From Streptomyces cellulosae (GTDB lineage: Bacteria > Actinomycetota > Actinomycetes > Streptomycetales > Streptomycetaceae): 64,000 nucleotides of DNA. Positions 17,574 through 26,443 of the stretch are shown piece after piece (the first letter of the stretch is position 1; each line of letters starts with the position of its first letter). The position numbers were made by a program, and so were the translations under genes. Where the stretch lies: NCBI GenBank assembly GCA_014655195.1, contig BNBH01000001.1, forward strand, positions 248,001-312,000, read 5' to 3'. The notes under the pieces were generated by a model, which worked only from the letters and a program-made list of their open reading frames with translations, was not told the origin of the DNA and ran no database searches.

Positions 17574-18748
17574 GCGGGCGCCGCCCCGGGCCGTACGACG
17601 ACCGCGGATCCCTCGCCTCCGCACCGGACGCGCTGCCCACGGCTGCCGAGCACCAGGTGCTGAAGTCGCTGCTCGGCGCCTGGGCGCTGGCCGCCTGCGC
17701 GCCCGCCGAGGCCGACGCCGTCGAGGAGCACCTCGGCATGTGCGGGTCCTGCGCGGACGAGGCGCTGCGGCTCCGTGAGGCCGTGGGCCTGCTCCAGCGG
17801 CCCGAGAGCCTCGACCTGAACCCGGCGCTGCGCACCCGCGTCCTGGAGACCTGCCTGGAACGCCGCCCGCCGCGCATCCCCGTCCCCGACTGGGCCGCCG
17901 CCTACGACACCGAGACCGCCCGCCTCGACGCGCTGCTCCAGGACTTCGGCGACAACGAGTGGCACGCGCCGGTACGGCTGCGGTGGTACGAGGGCGAGGA
18001 GGCGAGCAGCCGGCGCACCACCGTCGCCGGGGTGATCGCCCACCTGATGTCCGTCGACGGGCTGGTCGCGGTCGCCCTCGGCCTGGAGGACCCGCTCGGC
18101 GACGTCCGGCCCGAGCGGCCCACGCCGTCCGACCGCACCGAGGCGTACTGGCGTGCCGCCCGCTTCCCGCCCACGCGCGCCGTCCGCGGGCCCTGGCGGG
18201 AGCAGAGCCACCGGCTGATCCGCACGGTCTCCTTCACCGGCAGCGACACCGGCCGCATGACCGTCCCCTACGGCGACTTCGCGCTGCCGCTGCACGACGC
18301 GATGCTGGACCGCGCCTTCGAGTGCTGGGTCCACGCGGAGGACATCGCGGAGGCGGTGGACTATCCGTACGACCCCCCTGCGGGGCGCCATCTGCACGAA
18401 ATGGTGGACCTCGCGGCCCGTCTGCTTCCCGTGGTCCTGGAGAACCGCCGTCACCACGGGCTGGCGGCCCCCGTGGAGCGGCGGCTGGTCGCCGCCGGGG
18501 AGCCGGGGCGGAGTCTGCGGCTGGAGATCGAGGGGTCGGGGGGCGGGGAGTGGCTGATCCCGCTGGACTCGCCCGCGGCGAAGGGGTCGGCCGAGCACGA
18601 GGTGGCTCATGTGGCCCTCGACGGGGCGGAGTTCTGCCGGCTGGCGGCCGGTCATGTGCCGCCTCGGGAGGCTGCGGCGGGGCAGGAGGGGGATCGGGAG
18701 GCGATCAGGGATGTGCTGTTCGCTGCGGCGAGCTTGAGTCGCATGTAG
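17570..18748 (+). CDS. Zinc-finger anti-sigma / maleylpyruvate-isomerase-like fusion protein
   Basis: A 392-residue protein with two parts. Residues about 28-80 form a ZAS-type zinc finger with HLGMCGSC (HxxxCxxC), as in zinc-binding anti-sigma factors. From about 108 on it is a mycothiol-dependent maleylpyruvate isomerase/DinB-like helical bundle (TVAGVIAHLMSVDGLVAVAL, DRAFECWVHAEDIAEAV) with its C-terminal lobe. The GTG start overlaps the sigma-factor stop by four bases. The fusion suggests that a thiol- or metal-sensing enzyme fold has been recruited to control the sigma factor. No membrane segment is present, so it should act in the cytosol. Confidence 0.88.
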   Translation: MSGRRPGPYDDRGSLASAPDALPTAAEHQVLKSLLGAWALAACAPAEADAVEEHLGMCGSCADEALRLREAVGLLQRPESLDLNPALRTRVLETCLERRPPRIPVPDWAAAYDTETARLDALLQDFGDNEWHAPVRLRWYEGEEASSRRTTVAGVIAHLMSVDGLVAVALGLEDPLGDVRPERPTPSDRTEAYWRAARFPPTRAVRGPWREQSHRLIRTVSFTGSDTGRMTVPYGDFALPLHDAMLDRAFECWVHAEDIAEAVDYPYDPPAGRHLHEMVDLAARLLPVVLENRRHHGLAAPVERRLVAAGEPGRSLRLEIEGSGGGEWLIPLDSPAAKGSAEHEVAHVALDGAEFCRLAAGHVPPREAAAGQEGDREAIRDVLFAAASLSRM

Positions 18749-18774
18749 GGCGCGGGCGGCTGATCCGCGGTTTC

Positions 18775-18977
18775 GCGCAGTTCCCCGCGCCCCTGTGGGC
18801 CGCCGGTCCGTCGCCGGGCGCAGGTACGTCCTGGTTCCTCGCGCCGTTCCCCGCGCCCCTTCGGGGCGCGTCCACCGCGGCACCCTCAGGGGCGCGGGGA
18901 ACTGCGCGAACGGCCACTGACGGCCCGCGGCCGACGATGACGCAGGAGCACCCCGACAGGGGCGCGGGGAACTGCGC
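18775..18977. repeat. Cluster of four copies of a dispersed 20-bp element
   Basis: GCGCAGTTCCCCGCGCCCCT at 18775-18794, a one-mismatch copy at 18841-18860, and inverse copies at 18888-18907 and 18958-18977. Facing copies can fold into long hairpins. They fill the space between the convergent zinc-finger and purU genes and probably act as the terminator. Confidence 0.85.
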
Positions 18978-19030
18978 GAACGGCACCAGGCGGCCCGCAG
19001 CCGACGACGGGACCCGAGAGGCCCCGCCTC

Positions 19031-19912
19031 TCAGGCGAACACGACCGTACGGCGACCGTTCAGCAGAATCCTCCGCTCCGCATGCCACTTCACCGCCCGC
19101 GCCAGCGCCTGGCACTCCACGTCCCGCCCGATCGCGACCAGCTGGTCCGGCGTGACGTCGTGCGACACCCGCTCGACCTCCTGCTCGATGATCGGCCCCT
19201 CGTCGAGATCCGCGGTGACGTAGTGAGCGGTCGCGCCGATCAGCTTCACACCCCGCGCATGCGCCTGGTGGTACGGCTTCGCGCCCTTGAAGCTCGGCAG
19301 GAAGGAGTGGTGGATGTTGATGATCCGCCCCGACAGCTGCTTGCACAGGTCGTCCGAGAGCACCTGCATGTAGCGGGCGAGGACGACGAGTTCGACCTCT
19401 TCCTCGCGCACGATCTCCAGCAGCCGCGCCTCGGCCTCCGGCTTGGTGTCCCTCGTCACCGGGATGTGGTGGAAGGGGATGTTGTACGAGGCGACGAGCT
19501 CGGCGAAGTCGGTGTGGTTGGACACCACTCCGGCGATCTCCACGGGCAGCGCGCCGGTCCGCGCACGGAACAGCAGGTCGTTCAGGCAGTGCCCGAACTT
19601 GCTGACCATCAGCAGGATGCGCATCTTCTCGTCGGCCCGGTTGATCTGCCAGTCCATCTGGAAGGAGTCGCCGATCGCGGCGAAGCTCGCCCGCAGCTTG
19701 TCCACCGTGACCGGCGCCTCGGCGGAGAAGTGGACGCGCATGAAGAACAGACCCGTGTCGTGGTCGCCGAACTGCTGGCTGTCCTCGATGTTGCAACCGG
19801 TCATGAACAGGTAGCTGGACACGGCGTGCACGATGCCCTGCTTGTCGGGGCAGGACAGGGTGAGGACGTACTGGTCGGCGGGTGCCGCGGCTCGGGTGGA
19901 CTGCTCGCTCAT
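19031..19912 (-). CDS. purU: Formyltetrahydrofolate deformylase
   Basis: A 293-residue PurU that hydrolyses 10-formyl-THF to formate and THF, balancing one-carbon pools and supplying formate for purine synthesis. The N-terminal ACT domain covers residues about 14-95 (YVLTLSCPDKQGIVHAVSSYLF). The formyltransferase-like catalytic domain follows, with VVSNH, VLARYMQVLS, INIHHSFLPSFKGAKPYHQA and the active-site histidine/aspartate region GATAHYVTADLDEGPIIEQ. The ATG at 19912 opens the conserved MSEQSTRAAAP. Length matches the family. It stands alone and is convergent with the zinc-finger gene. Confidence 0.96.
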   Translation of the reverse strand: MSEQSTRAAAPADQYVLTLSCPDKQGIVHAVSSYLFMTGCNIEDSQQFGDHDTGLFFMRVHFSAEAPVTVDKLRASFAAIGDSFQMDWQINRADEKMRILLMVSKFGHCLNDLLFRARTGALPVEIAGVVSNHTDFAELVASYNIPFHHIPVTRDTKPEAEARLLEIVREEEVELVVLARYMQVLSDDLCKQLSGRIINIHHSFLPSFKGAKPYHQAHARGVKLIGATAHYVTADLDEGPIIEQEVERVSHDVTPDQLVAIGRDVECQALARAVKWHAERRILLNGRRTVVFA

Positions 19913-19959
19913 GGGGAAAAGGGTCGCACACCCGGACCTGCGCCCGGCCGGTCGTCCCG

Positions 19960-20454
19960 CTACGCGGAACGCGTCATGATGCGCAGCACCTCGAGCGTGC
20001 TGGGCTGCGCGTCCGGGTCGTCGCCGTCGCTCGCCGCCATCCGCACGTGCGCGTCGCGCGCGGCGCGCACCGCCTCCGGCCACCCCTCGTGCTCCAGGTA
20101 CGCGGTGACCGGGGCGTCCGGCCCGACCTGGTGCATGATCCGCAGCACACGCAGCACGGCGGTGTCGACGAGCGCGGCCTCCTGCGAGTCGCGGAAGATC
20201 GTGCCGACGTACTTCTCGGCGGACCAGTTGTCCAGCCAGGTGTCCTCGACGAGCCGGTACACGGCGTCGGTGACGTCCCCGTAGCCGGGCACGCCGGCCA
20301 GCCAGACGTCCCGCTGGAAGGCGGGGTCGGAGAGCATGTGCAGCGCGGAGCGCACATTGCTGCGCCAGCGCCACCACGGCATGTCGTTGAGTGGCATGCC
20401 GCCCATGGTGGAGGAGCGACGGCCGCGACGGGAAGAGTTCTCCGAACCTTGCAC
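19960..20454 (-). CDS. Conserved streptomycete protein (SCO4402-like)
   Basis: A 164-residue soluble, mainly helical protein with a tryptophan-rich patch (MPWWRWRSNVRSALHMLSD) and a conserved core VWLAGVPGYGDVTDAVYRLVEDTWLDNWSAEKYVGTIFRDS. It resembles a family named after S. coelicolor SCO4402, which lies in the same neighbourhood; I make that link from memory. No catalytic motif is evident. The start may be the first ATG used here, or the later one beginning MPLNDMPW (about 19 residues shorter). It is upstream of purU on the same strand, 47 bp away. Confidence 0.7.
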   Translation of the reverse strand: MQGSENSSRRGRRSSTMGGMPLNDMPWWRWRSNVRSALHMLSDPAFQRDVWLAGVPGYGDVTDAVYRLVEDTWLDNWSAEKYVGTIFRDSQEAALVDTAVLRVLRIMHQVGPDAPVTAYLEHEGWPEAVRAARDAHVRMAASDGDDPDAQPSTLEVLRIMTRSA

Positions 20455-20578
20455 GGTCGTCGATCGTACGTTTCCGCTCCGTACGCCCCGGACGGGCCCC
20501 CGTAATTCACCTCCGCGTCACCTCCCGTCGACCGAGCGTCACGGCGCGGTTCGCCGTGTGAGGGAATGGTGCGGGGAC

Positions 20579-21886
20579 ATGACCGGCAGGCGACGCATCC
20601 GCAGCACCGTCCTCCCCCGCTCCCTCGTCCGGCCCGCCCGCGCCGGCGCCCTGGCCGCAGGCGCGCTGACGGCGTGCGCCGCGCTGGTGGCCGGCTGCGG
20701 GATCGTCCCCGGCGTCACGGGGGGTTCCGGGGACGACACGATCACCGTGATGACCTGGGCGCCCGAGAACACCGGCGCGACCAACAAGCCCGGCATGCCC
20801 GCGTTCGCCGAGGCCTACGGCCGCTGGGTCAACGCGCGTGGCGGCATCAACGGCCGCCCGCTGAAGGTGCTGACCTGCGACGAACGCGACGACGCGACGG
20901 CCGCGGCGCGCTGCGCCCGGCGCGCGGTCGCGGAGAACGCCGTCGCCGTGGTCGGCTCGTACAGCCAGCACGGCGACGCCTTCCTGCCCACACTGGAGGC
21001 CGCCGGCATCCCGTACATCGGCGGCTACGGCCTCACCCACGACGAGTTCACCAGCCCCCTGTCCTACCCGGTCAACGGCGGACAGCCCGCGCTGCTCGCC
21101 GGGCTCGGCCGCACCCTCGCCGACGCGTGCGGGCCGGTCGCGCTGGTCCGGCCCGACACCATCGCGGGCGACCAGCTCCCGCCGCTGCTGGACTCGGGCC
21201 TCGCGGCGGGCGGCCACGACCGGGCCGGCGACCTGCGCGCCGCCGAGGACGCGACCTCCTACGGCGACGCCGCCGAGCGCGCCCTGGAGCACGCGGCCAC
21301 CGGCAGCGGGGAGGAGGGCTGCGTGGTCCCCGCGCTCGGCGACCGCACCGGCACCTTCATGGACTCCTTCCGGCGCGCCCGCGCCCGGTACCCGGAGGTG
21401 CGCACCGCGACCGTGCTGGGGAGCGTCGACCAGACGGTGCTGGACGCCTCCGGCGGGGCGTCGGGGCCGTACGAAGGGGCGTACGTCACCGGCTGGTACC
21501 CGGAGGCGGGCGACGCGCGCTGGGACCCGATGAGGGAGGTGATCCGGGCGGAGGCCTTCGGCGACAACCGCATCGACCCGGCGGACGCGGGCGTGCAGAC
21601 GACGTGGATCGCCTACACGGTGCTGCGTCAGGCCGTGGAGTCGCTCGGCGACGGCGAGGTCAGCGCGGACACGGTGTCCGCGGCCCTGGACGGCGGCCTG
21701 AAGGTCACCACGGGCAACCTCACGCCCACCCTCCGCTGGAAGTTCCAGGACACCCTGGCCTCCGTCGGCCTCCCCCGCCTGGTCAACGCGAACGTCACCC
21801 TCCACCAGGTCCGCGACGGCCGCCTCACCGAGGCCACGACCGGCTTCACGAACGTGACGTCCACTCTCAAGAACGCGGCTCTGTGA
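20579..21886 (+). CDS. Branched-chain-amino-acid-type ABC transporter substrate-binding lipoprotein
   Basis: A 435-residue lipoprotein. The signal has an RRR start, a hydrophobic stretch and a lipobox LVAGC with the lipidated Cys near residue 41. The mature part is a type 1 periplasmic-binding fold (LivJ/LivK class): ITVMTWAPENTGATNKPGM, GRWVNARGGINGRPLKVLTCD, AVVGSYSQHGDAFLPTLEAAGIPYIGG. It belongs to the streptomycete set of orphan Leu/Ile/Val-type receptors; no permease or ATPase gene is adjacent. The ATG at 20579 starts the signal peptide. The ligand is not predictable. Confidence 0.88.
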   Translation: MTGRRRIRSTVLPRSLVRPARAGALAAGALTACAALVAGCGIVPGVTGGSGDDTITVMTWAPENTGATNKPGMPAFAEAYGRWVNARGGINGRPLKVLTCDERDDATAAARCARRAVAENAVAVVGSYSQHGDAFLPTLEAAGIPYIGGYGLTHDEFTSPLSYPVNGGQPALLAGLGRTLADACGPVALVRPDTIAGDQLPPLLDSGLAAGGHDRAGDLRAAEDATSYGDAAERALEHAATGSGEEGCVVPALGDRTGTFMDSFRRARARYPEVRTATVLGSVDQTVLDASGGASGPYEGAYVTGWYPEAGDARWDPMREVIRAEAFGDNRIDPADAGVQTTWIAYTVLRQAVESLGDGEVSADTVSAALDGGLKVTTGNLTPTLRWKFQDTLASVGLPRLVNANVTLHQVRDGRLTEATTGFTNVTSTLKNAAL

Positions 21887-21894
21887 ACACCCCG

Positions 21895-21914
21895 AGGGGC
21901 GCGGGGAACCGCGC
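21895..21914 (-). repeat. Dispersed 20-bp element, inverse copy
   Basis: AGGGGCGCGGGGAACCGCGC, one mismatch from the inverse of the element at 18775. It lies 8 bp after the stop of the binding-lipoprotein gene in a convergent junction. Confidence 0.8.
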
Positions 21915-21983
21915 GCCAGGCCACAGCGAACCGGCGGCCGCGCGAGAACCTGAACCCCCCGCCCCTTGGGCGAACCACACCCC

Positions 21984-23828
21984 TTACAACTGTGTGGGCG
22001 CCCGCTCGGTCAGCCCGTACTGACGAGCAATCGCGTTCCACAACTCGGACGCCTTCTGCTTCTGCTCGGTGGCGGTCCCGCTCTCCCGGTTTCCCGCAGC
22101 GGTCTGCTCGGTACTCCGGGCAGACCCCTTCTTGCACACCTTCTTCCCCTTGGCCTGCTCCGCCCACTTCGCGTAGTGGTCGTCGGCCGAGGCGGACGCC
22201 TTCCACGCCTTCCGCAGCGCCTCGCTCAGCGCCTCGTGCTCGGGCAGCTTGTCCACGGAGAGCTGGCCCAGGTCGGTCACGAGCTGCCGCCGCTGCTTCG
22301 CGGCCTCCCGCAGATCGGACGCGGCCTTGTCGAGGTCACGGCACGCCTTGACGTCCTCCACCGCGTTGATCACGGAGCTGCGGCTGTCGCCGCTGTGCGC
22401 GAGCAGCTTGTCCAGCTCGACGGCCTGCCCGCGGGCCGGGTCCACGCTCGGTGAGGCCGACGCCTCGGTGCTCGCGGGCGCGGTGGCGGAGACGGGCTGG
22501 TTGGTGTCGCCGTCGTCGTCCTTGTCGCCGCTGCCGAGCAGGGCGCCTGCGCCGACGCCGACGAGGGCGATACCGACGCCGACCGCGGCGATCAGCGGCC
22601 AGCGCGGGCTGCCGCCACCACCGCCGCGTCCGCCGCCGCGTCCGCCGCCGCGTCCGCCGCCGTGGCCACCCCCGTGGCCGCCCCCGTGGCCGGAGACGGG
22701 CGGGGCGGGCGGTCCGGGCGGGGTGCGGTCGGTCCGGACGGGACGGCCGTAGTCCATGCGCGGCATCTGCTGCGTGGTGCCTGCCGCGCCGTCGCCGTCG
22801 CGGAAGAGGTTGTCGAACTCGGCGGGCGGCTGCCGGCCCGCGTCGCCCTGCGCGGCGCCGTACGGCGGGGGCGGCCCCTGGTCGGTGATCGGGGCGATGA
22901 ACTGGGTGGGCTCGGCGTCCGGGTTGCCCGGCATCGGTCCGGGACCGGCCGGCGGCTGGGTGATGCCGAGATTCCGGGTCAGCTCCGCGTCGTGCGTCGC
23001 GGGCATCTCGGGCGGCAGCGCGCCGGGGGCGACCGGGGGTATGTACTGGGTCGCGCCCTCGTCTGCGCCGCCCGCCGGGACGGGCGGTATGACCTGCGTG
23101 GCGCCCTCGTCCGCGCCGGGCGCGGGGGGCGGCAGCGGGGCGCCGTGGGCGGGCGGGTAGCCGTACCCGCCGCCGGGCGCGGCGTAGGCGGAACCGTTCT
23201 GCGGAGGCAGCTGGCCGCCGGCGGTGTGCCCGCCGTACGGGGCCGGCTGGCCGTACCCGCCGCCCTGGCCGTACGGGTCCTGCCCGCCGTGCGCGGGCGG
23301 GTAGCCGCCCTGGGACGGCGCCCCCTCGGGCGGCAGCGGCCCGGGACCGCCCTGCGGCTGACCGCCGTGGGCCTGCCCCGAGGCGTCCCAGGAGGGCGGC
23401 TGCCCCTGCTGCCGGCCGCCGTGCTGGCCACCGCCGTGCCGGCCGAGCTGCGGCTGCCCGCCCTGCTGCTGACCGTGCGCCTGACCGCCGTGCCGGCCGT
23501 GCTGCGGCTGCCCGCCCTGCTGCTGATGGCCCCCGTCCCACCCGGACGGCGACTGCTGCTGCCACTGTCCGTCGTTCGCCGGCGGCCACTCCTGGGCCGC
23601 GGACGGGGCGGCGGCCTGCTGGTCGGGGCCCCAGGGGTTCCCCCAGGTCTGGCCGCCGGGCGGCGCCGAGGCGGGGAACCCGCCGGCGGGCGGGCCGTCC
23701 GTACCGCCGGGCGCGACCGGACCGGACGTCATGCCCGGCAGCAGGGGCTCACCACCGTCCGAGGGCAGCACGATGCCTTCGCGCGCTTGGCGCGCCGAGG
23801 GCTCCTCGCCCTGTCCACTCTGCGTCAC
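21984..23828 (-). CDS. Gln/Gly/Pro-rich membrane protein with extracellular domain
   Basis: A 614-residue protein. Residues 1 to about 400 are low-complexity cytosolic sequence rich in Pro, Gly, Gln and His (repeats like GGQPQHGRHGG) with recurrent DEGATQYIPPV-like motifs. A GHGGGHGGGRGGG tract leads into one transmembrane helix (WPLIAAVGVGIALVGVGAGALLGSG, about 427-450). A roughly 160-residue outer domain follows, helical with two cysteines. The GTG at 23828, preceded by AGGAG at 6 bp, is preferred to the TTG 15 bases upstream. The layout is that of streptomycete type II membrane proteins with threonine-rich TQ motifs that may be kinase targets; function unknown. Confidence 0.8.
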   Translation of the reverse strand: MTQSGQGEEPSARQAREGIVLPSDGGEPLLPGMTSGPVAPGGTDGPPAGGFPASAPPGGQTWGNPWGPDQQAAAPSAAQEWPPANDGQWQQQSPSGWDGGHQQQGGQPQHGRHGGQAHGQQQGGQPQLGRHGGGQHGGRQQGQPPSWDASGQAHGGQPQGGPGPLPPEGAPSQGGYPPAHGGQDPYGQGGGYGQPAPYGGHTAGGQLPPQNGSAYAAPGGGYGYPPAHGAPLPPPAPGADEGATQVIPPVPAGGADEGATQYIPPVAPGALPPEMPATHDAELTRNLGITQPPAGPGPMPGNPDAEPTQFIAPITDQGPPPPYGAAQGDAGRQPPAEFDNLFRDGDGAAGTTQQMPRMDYGRPVRTDRTPPGPPAPPVSGHGGGHGGGHGGGRGGGRGGGRGGGGGSPRWPLIAAVGVGIALVGVGAGALLGSGDKDDDGDTNQPVSATAPASTEASASPSVDPARGQAVELDKLLAHSGDSRSSVINAVEDVKACRDLDKAASDLREAAKQRRQLVTDLGQLSVDKLPEHEALSEALRKAWKASASADDHYAKWAEQAKGKKVCKKGSARSTEQTAAGNRESGTATEQKQKASELWNAIARQYGLTERAPTQL

Positions 23829-24016
23829 CGGGACTCCTACCAATGGGGGACCTTGTGAATCGGGCTCACGCTACCGGGTCCCCGGAGCCCGGTGCCACGC
23901 AGCACAGAACCTGACCTCCTGCCCTGTGAGCGCGGTAACAAAACCGGGTCACCGCACGCTGATTAGGTCACCCCCTTCCCGTCCGCCTCCCGCGTCCCGC
24001 GGGAGTGTCGCGTACG

Positions 24017-25402
24017 TCACGCCGCCGTCTGCAGCTCCATCCGCGCACCGAACTCCCGTACCACCGGCTCCTCCCGGTACGGCTCGAGACGCTGCTGGAG
24101 GTCGTCCAGGTACTCCGCGCCCCGGTTGGAGCGCAGCCCGCCCAGCAGTTCGGCGGCCTTCAGGCCCGTGGCGCAGGCCTGTTCGATCTCGCGCTGCTGC
24201 ACCTGGGCGGTGGCGAGCAGCACGTAGCCGATGGCCCGGCGCCGTGCCCGCGTCGGCGGGTGGCCGTCCAGCGACTCCCGCGCGTACCGCGCGGCTGCCT
24301 CCGCCTGGCCGAGGTCGCGGTGGCAGTGCGCCAACTCGTCGGCCAGGTACGCCTCGTCGAAGTGCGCGATCCACGGCGGGTCGTCCCCCGAGGCCGGGTC
24401 GGCGGCCTCCAGGGCGCTGACGGCCCGCCCCGCGGCGGCGTGCGCGGCCGGGGCGTCGCCCATCAGCGCGTGCCCGCGGGCCTCCGCCGCGAGGAACATC
24501 GCCTCCGCGCGCGGCGTCACGCGCCCCCGTGCGCCCTCCTGTGCCGCGCGCGCCAACTGGGCGATCTCGCGCGGGTTTCCGAGCTGCGCGGCGAGGTGGC
24601 TCATGGACGCGGCGAGCACGTACCCGCCGTAGCCGCGGTCCCCGGCGGCCTGCGCGAGCCGCAGCGCCTGGATGTAGTACCGCTGGGCGAGGCCCGGTTG
24701 GCCGGTGTCGACGGCCATGTACCCGGCGAGTTCGGTGAGTCGGGCGACGGCGGCGAACAGGTCGCGCCCCACCGCCTCGCGGTACGACCCCGCCAGCATC
24801 CCCGAGACCACGCTGTTGAGGTAGTGCACCACGACCGGGCGGACGTGCCCGCTGCCGTACTGGTGGTCCAGCGCGACCAGCGCCTCCGTCATGGAGCGCA
24901 CCGCCGCCACGTCCGACTGGCCCACGCGGGGGCCGGTGTTGCGCGCGACCTGGCCGTCGGGCGCGGAGATCAGCCAGTCGCGGCTGGGCTCCACCAGCGC
25001 GGAGGCGGCGACGGACGAGCCGGACAGGAAGTCCCGCCGCCCCACGTCGCTGCGCCACAGCTCGCAGACCTGCTCGATGGCTCCCAGCACCGTCGGCGAG
25101 AACTGGAGGCCCACCCCGGACGCGAGGTTCTTGCCGTTGGCCATGCCGATCTCGTCGATCGTGACCGTACGGCCCAGTTTGCGGCCCAGCGCCTCCGCGA
25201 TGACGGCCGGCGCCCGGCCCCGCGGCTGCTGTCCCCGCAGCCAGCGGGCCACCGACGTCTTGTCGTAGCGCAGGTCGAGGCCGTGCTCCGCGCCGCACAT
25301 GTTGACCCTGCGGGCCAGTCCGGCGTTGGAGCATCCGGCTTCCTGGATGAGCGCCTGCAGCCGTTCGTTCGGCTGCCGGGCGACGAGCGGCCTTGCGGCC
25401 AT
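24017..25402 (-). CDS. XRE-type regulator with TPR-like C-terminal domain (NsdA-like)
   Basis: A 461-residue protein. Residues about 8-75 are an unusual helix-turn-helix (LQALIQEAGCSNAGLARRVNMC, KTSVARWLRGQQPRG). The rest is alpha-helical repeat of TPR character (for example GLAQRYYIQALRLAQAAGDRGYGGYVLAAS). The architecture matches the streptomycete regulators that include NsdA, a negative regulator of differentiation and antibiotic synthesis; I cannot tell whether this is that orthologue. The ATG at 25402 has AGGGGG 7 bp upstream. It is divergent from the PrimPol-like gene across 296 bp. Confidence 0.85.
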   Translation of the reverse strand: MAARPLVARQPNERLQALIQEAGCSNAGLARRVNMCGAEHGLDLRYDKTSVARWLRGQQPRGRAPAVIAEALGRKLGRTVTIDEIGMANGKNLASGVGLQFSPTVLGAIEQVCELWRSDVGRRDFLSGSSVAASALVEPSRDWLISAPDGQVARNTGPRVGQSDVAAVRSMTEALVALDHQYGSGHVRPVVVHYLNSVVSGMLAGSYREAVGRDLFAAVARLTELAGYMAVDTGQPGLAQRYYIQALRLAQAAGDRGYGGYVLAASMSHLAAQLGNPREIAQLARAAQEGARGRVTPRAEAMFLAAEARGHALMGDAPAAHAAAGRAVSALEAADPASGDDPPWIAHFDEAYLADELAHCHRDLGQAEAAARYARESLDGHPPTRARRRAIGYVLLATAQVQQREIEQACATGLKAAELLGGLRSNRGAEYLDDLQQRLEPYREEPVVREFGARMELQTAA

Positions 25403-25698
25403 GGCGTACCCCCTGAGGCTGCGGTGCCTGCCCACGCACCGGGTTGACGTGTCTCTTCCGCGGCCGTACGTCTCACGTCGTCCCGGCGAGACGTCCGGCC
25501 GGGAGGATCAATGCCCCGTCGACATACCGACAATGCGGGACATGTGAGAATTGCCGGGGTATCGACGGCTGCCGACCCCCCTCCTGGTTACCCCGATGCG
25601 GTGGCGGATCCCCCCGCGCGCCCCCACGGATGCACCCATGCGCCCCGGAGACGGGACCGGTGCCCCTCCCCCGCGCATACGGCGGGGCGTAACCCCTG

Positions 25699-26376
25699 GT
25701 GACGGGTGAAGTTGTGTTCATCGTGGAAGAGACGATCGCGGGCGCCGAAGCCGTACAGATCCCGAAGCAGCGCGGGGAATCGCTGCTGGACACCGCCGTG
25801 CGCTATGCCGAGGAGCGCCACTGGGACGTGGTGCCGGGCACCTGGACCGAGGTCGTCGACGGGGTGCACGTCTGCTCGTGCGGTGACGCGGCGTGCTCCG
25901 CCCCGGGCGCGCACCCGGCGGAGCCCGGCTGGGCGGACCAGGCGACCGGGAGCGCCAGCGCCGCGCGGCGGATGTGGCAGAAGCAGCCCGGCGCCTCGGT
26001 CCTGCTGCCCACGGGGCGCGCGTTCGACGCGATCTCCGTGTCGGAGACGGCCGGTCTGCTGGCGCTGGCGCGGATGGAACGGATGGGGCTCACGCCGGGC
26101 CCGGTGACCCTGACTCCGTACCGGCGCACGGAGTTCTTCGTCCTGCCCGGTGCGGCGGCGAAGCTTCCGGAGTTGCTGCGCAAGCTCGGCTGGACGGCGT
26201 CGTCGCTCGACCTGGCGGTCCTGGGCGAGGGGTCGTACGTGGCCGCGCCGCCGACGCGGGTCGGGCGCCACGGCGCCGTGCAGTGGGCGCGCCGGCCCAC
26301 CCAGGAGAACCGCTGGCTGCCGGACGCGGAGGAGCTGGTGCCGTCGCTGGCGTACGCCTGCGGCCGGGACCGGTGA
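25699..26376 (+). CDS. PrimPol-like bifunctional primase/polymerase N-terminal domain protein
   Basis: A 225-residue stand-alone domain related to the archaeo-eukaryotic primase-like PrimPol domain found at the N-terminus of replicative helicases of plasmids and phages. The family's cysteine cluster CSCGDAACSAPGAHP is present near residues 59-73. It is followed by LLPTGRAFDAISV and SYVAAPPTRVG, matching the catalytic-core order. No helicase follows; the next gene is an ABC ATPase 67 bp away. Chromosomal copies of this size are common in streptomycetes and their role is unknown. Other in-frame GTG codons near 25714 could be the start. Confidence 0.82.
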   Translation: MTGEVVFIVEETIAGAEAVQIPKQRGESLLDTAVRYAEERHWDVVPGTWTEVVDGVHVCSCGDAACSAPGAHPAEPGWADQATGSASAARRMWQKQPGASVLLPTGRAFDAISVSETAGLLALARMERMGLTPGPVTLTPYRRTEFFVLPGAAAKLPELLRKLGWTASSLDLAVLGEGSYVAAPPTRVGRHGAVQWARRPTQENRWLPDAEELVPSLAYACGRDR

Positions 26377-26443
26377 CGGCGGACTCCCCGGGCCCGCGCA
26401 CCCCGTCGCCGTCCCCGTAGGCTCGGGGACGACGGAGGGAGAC

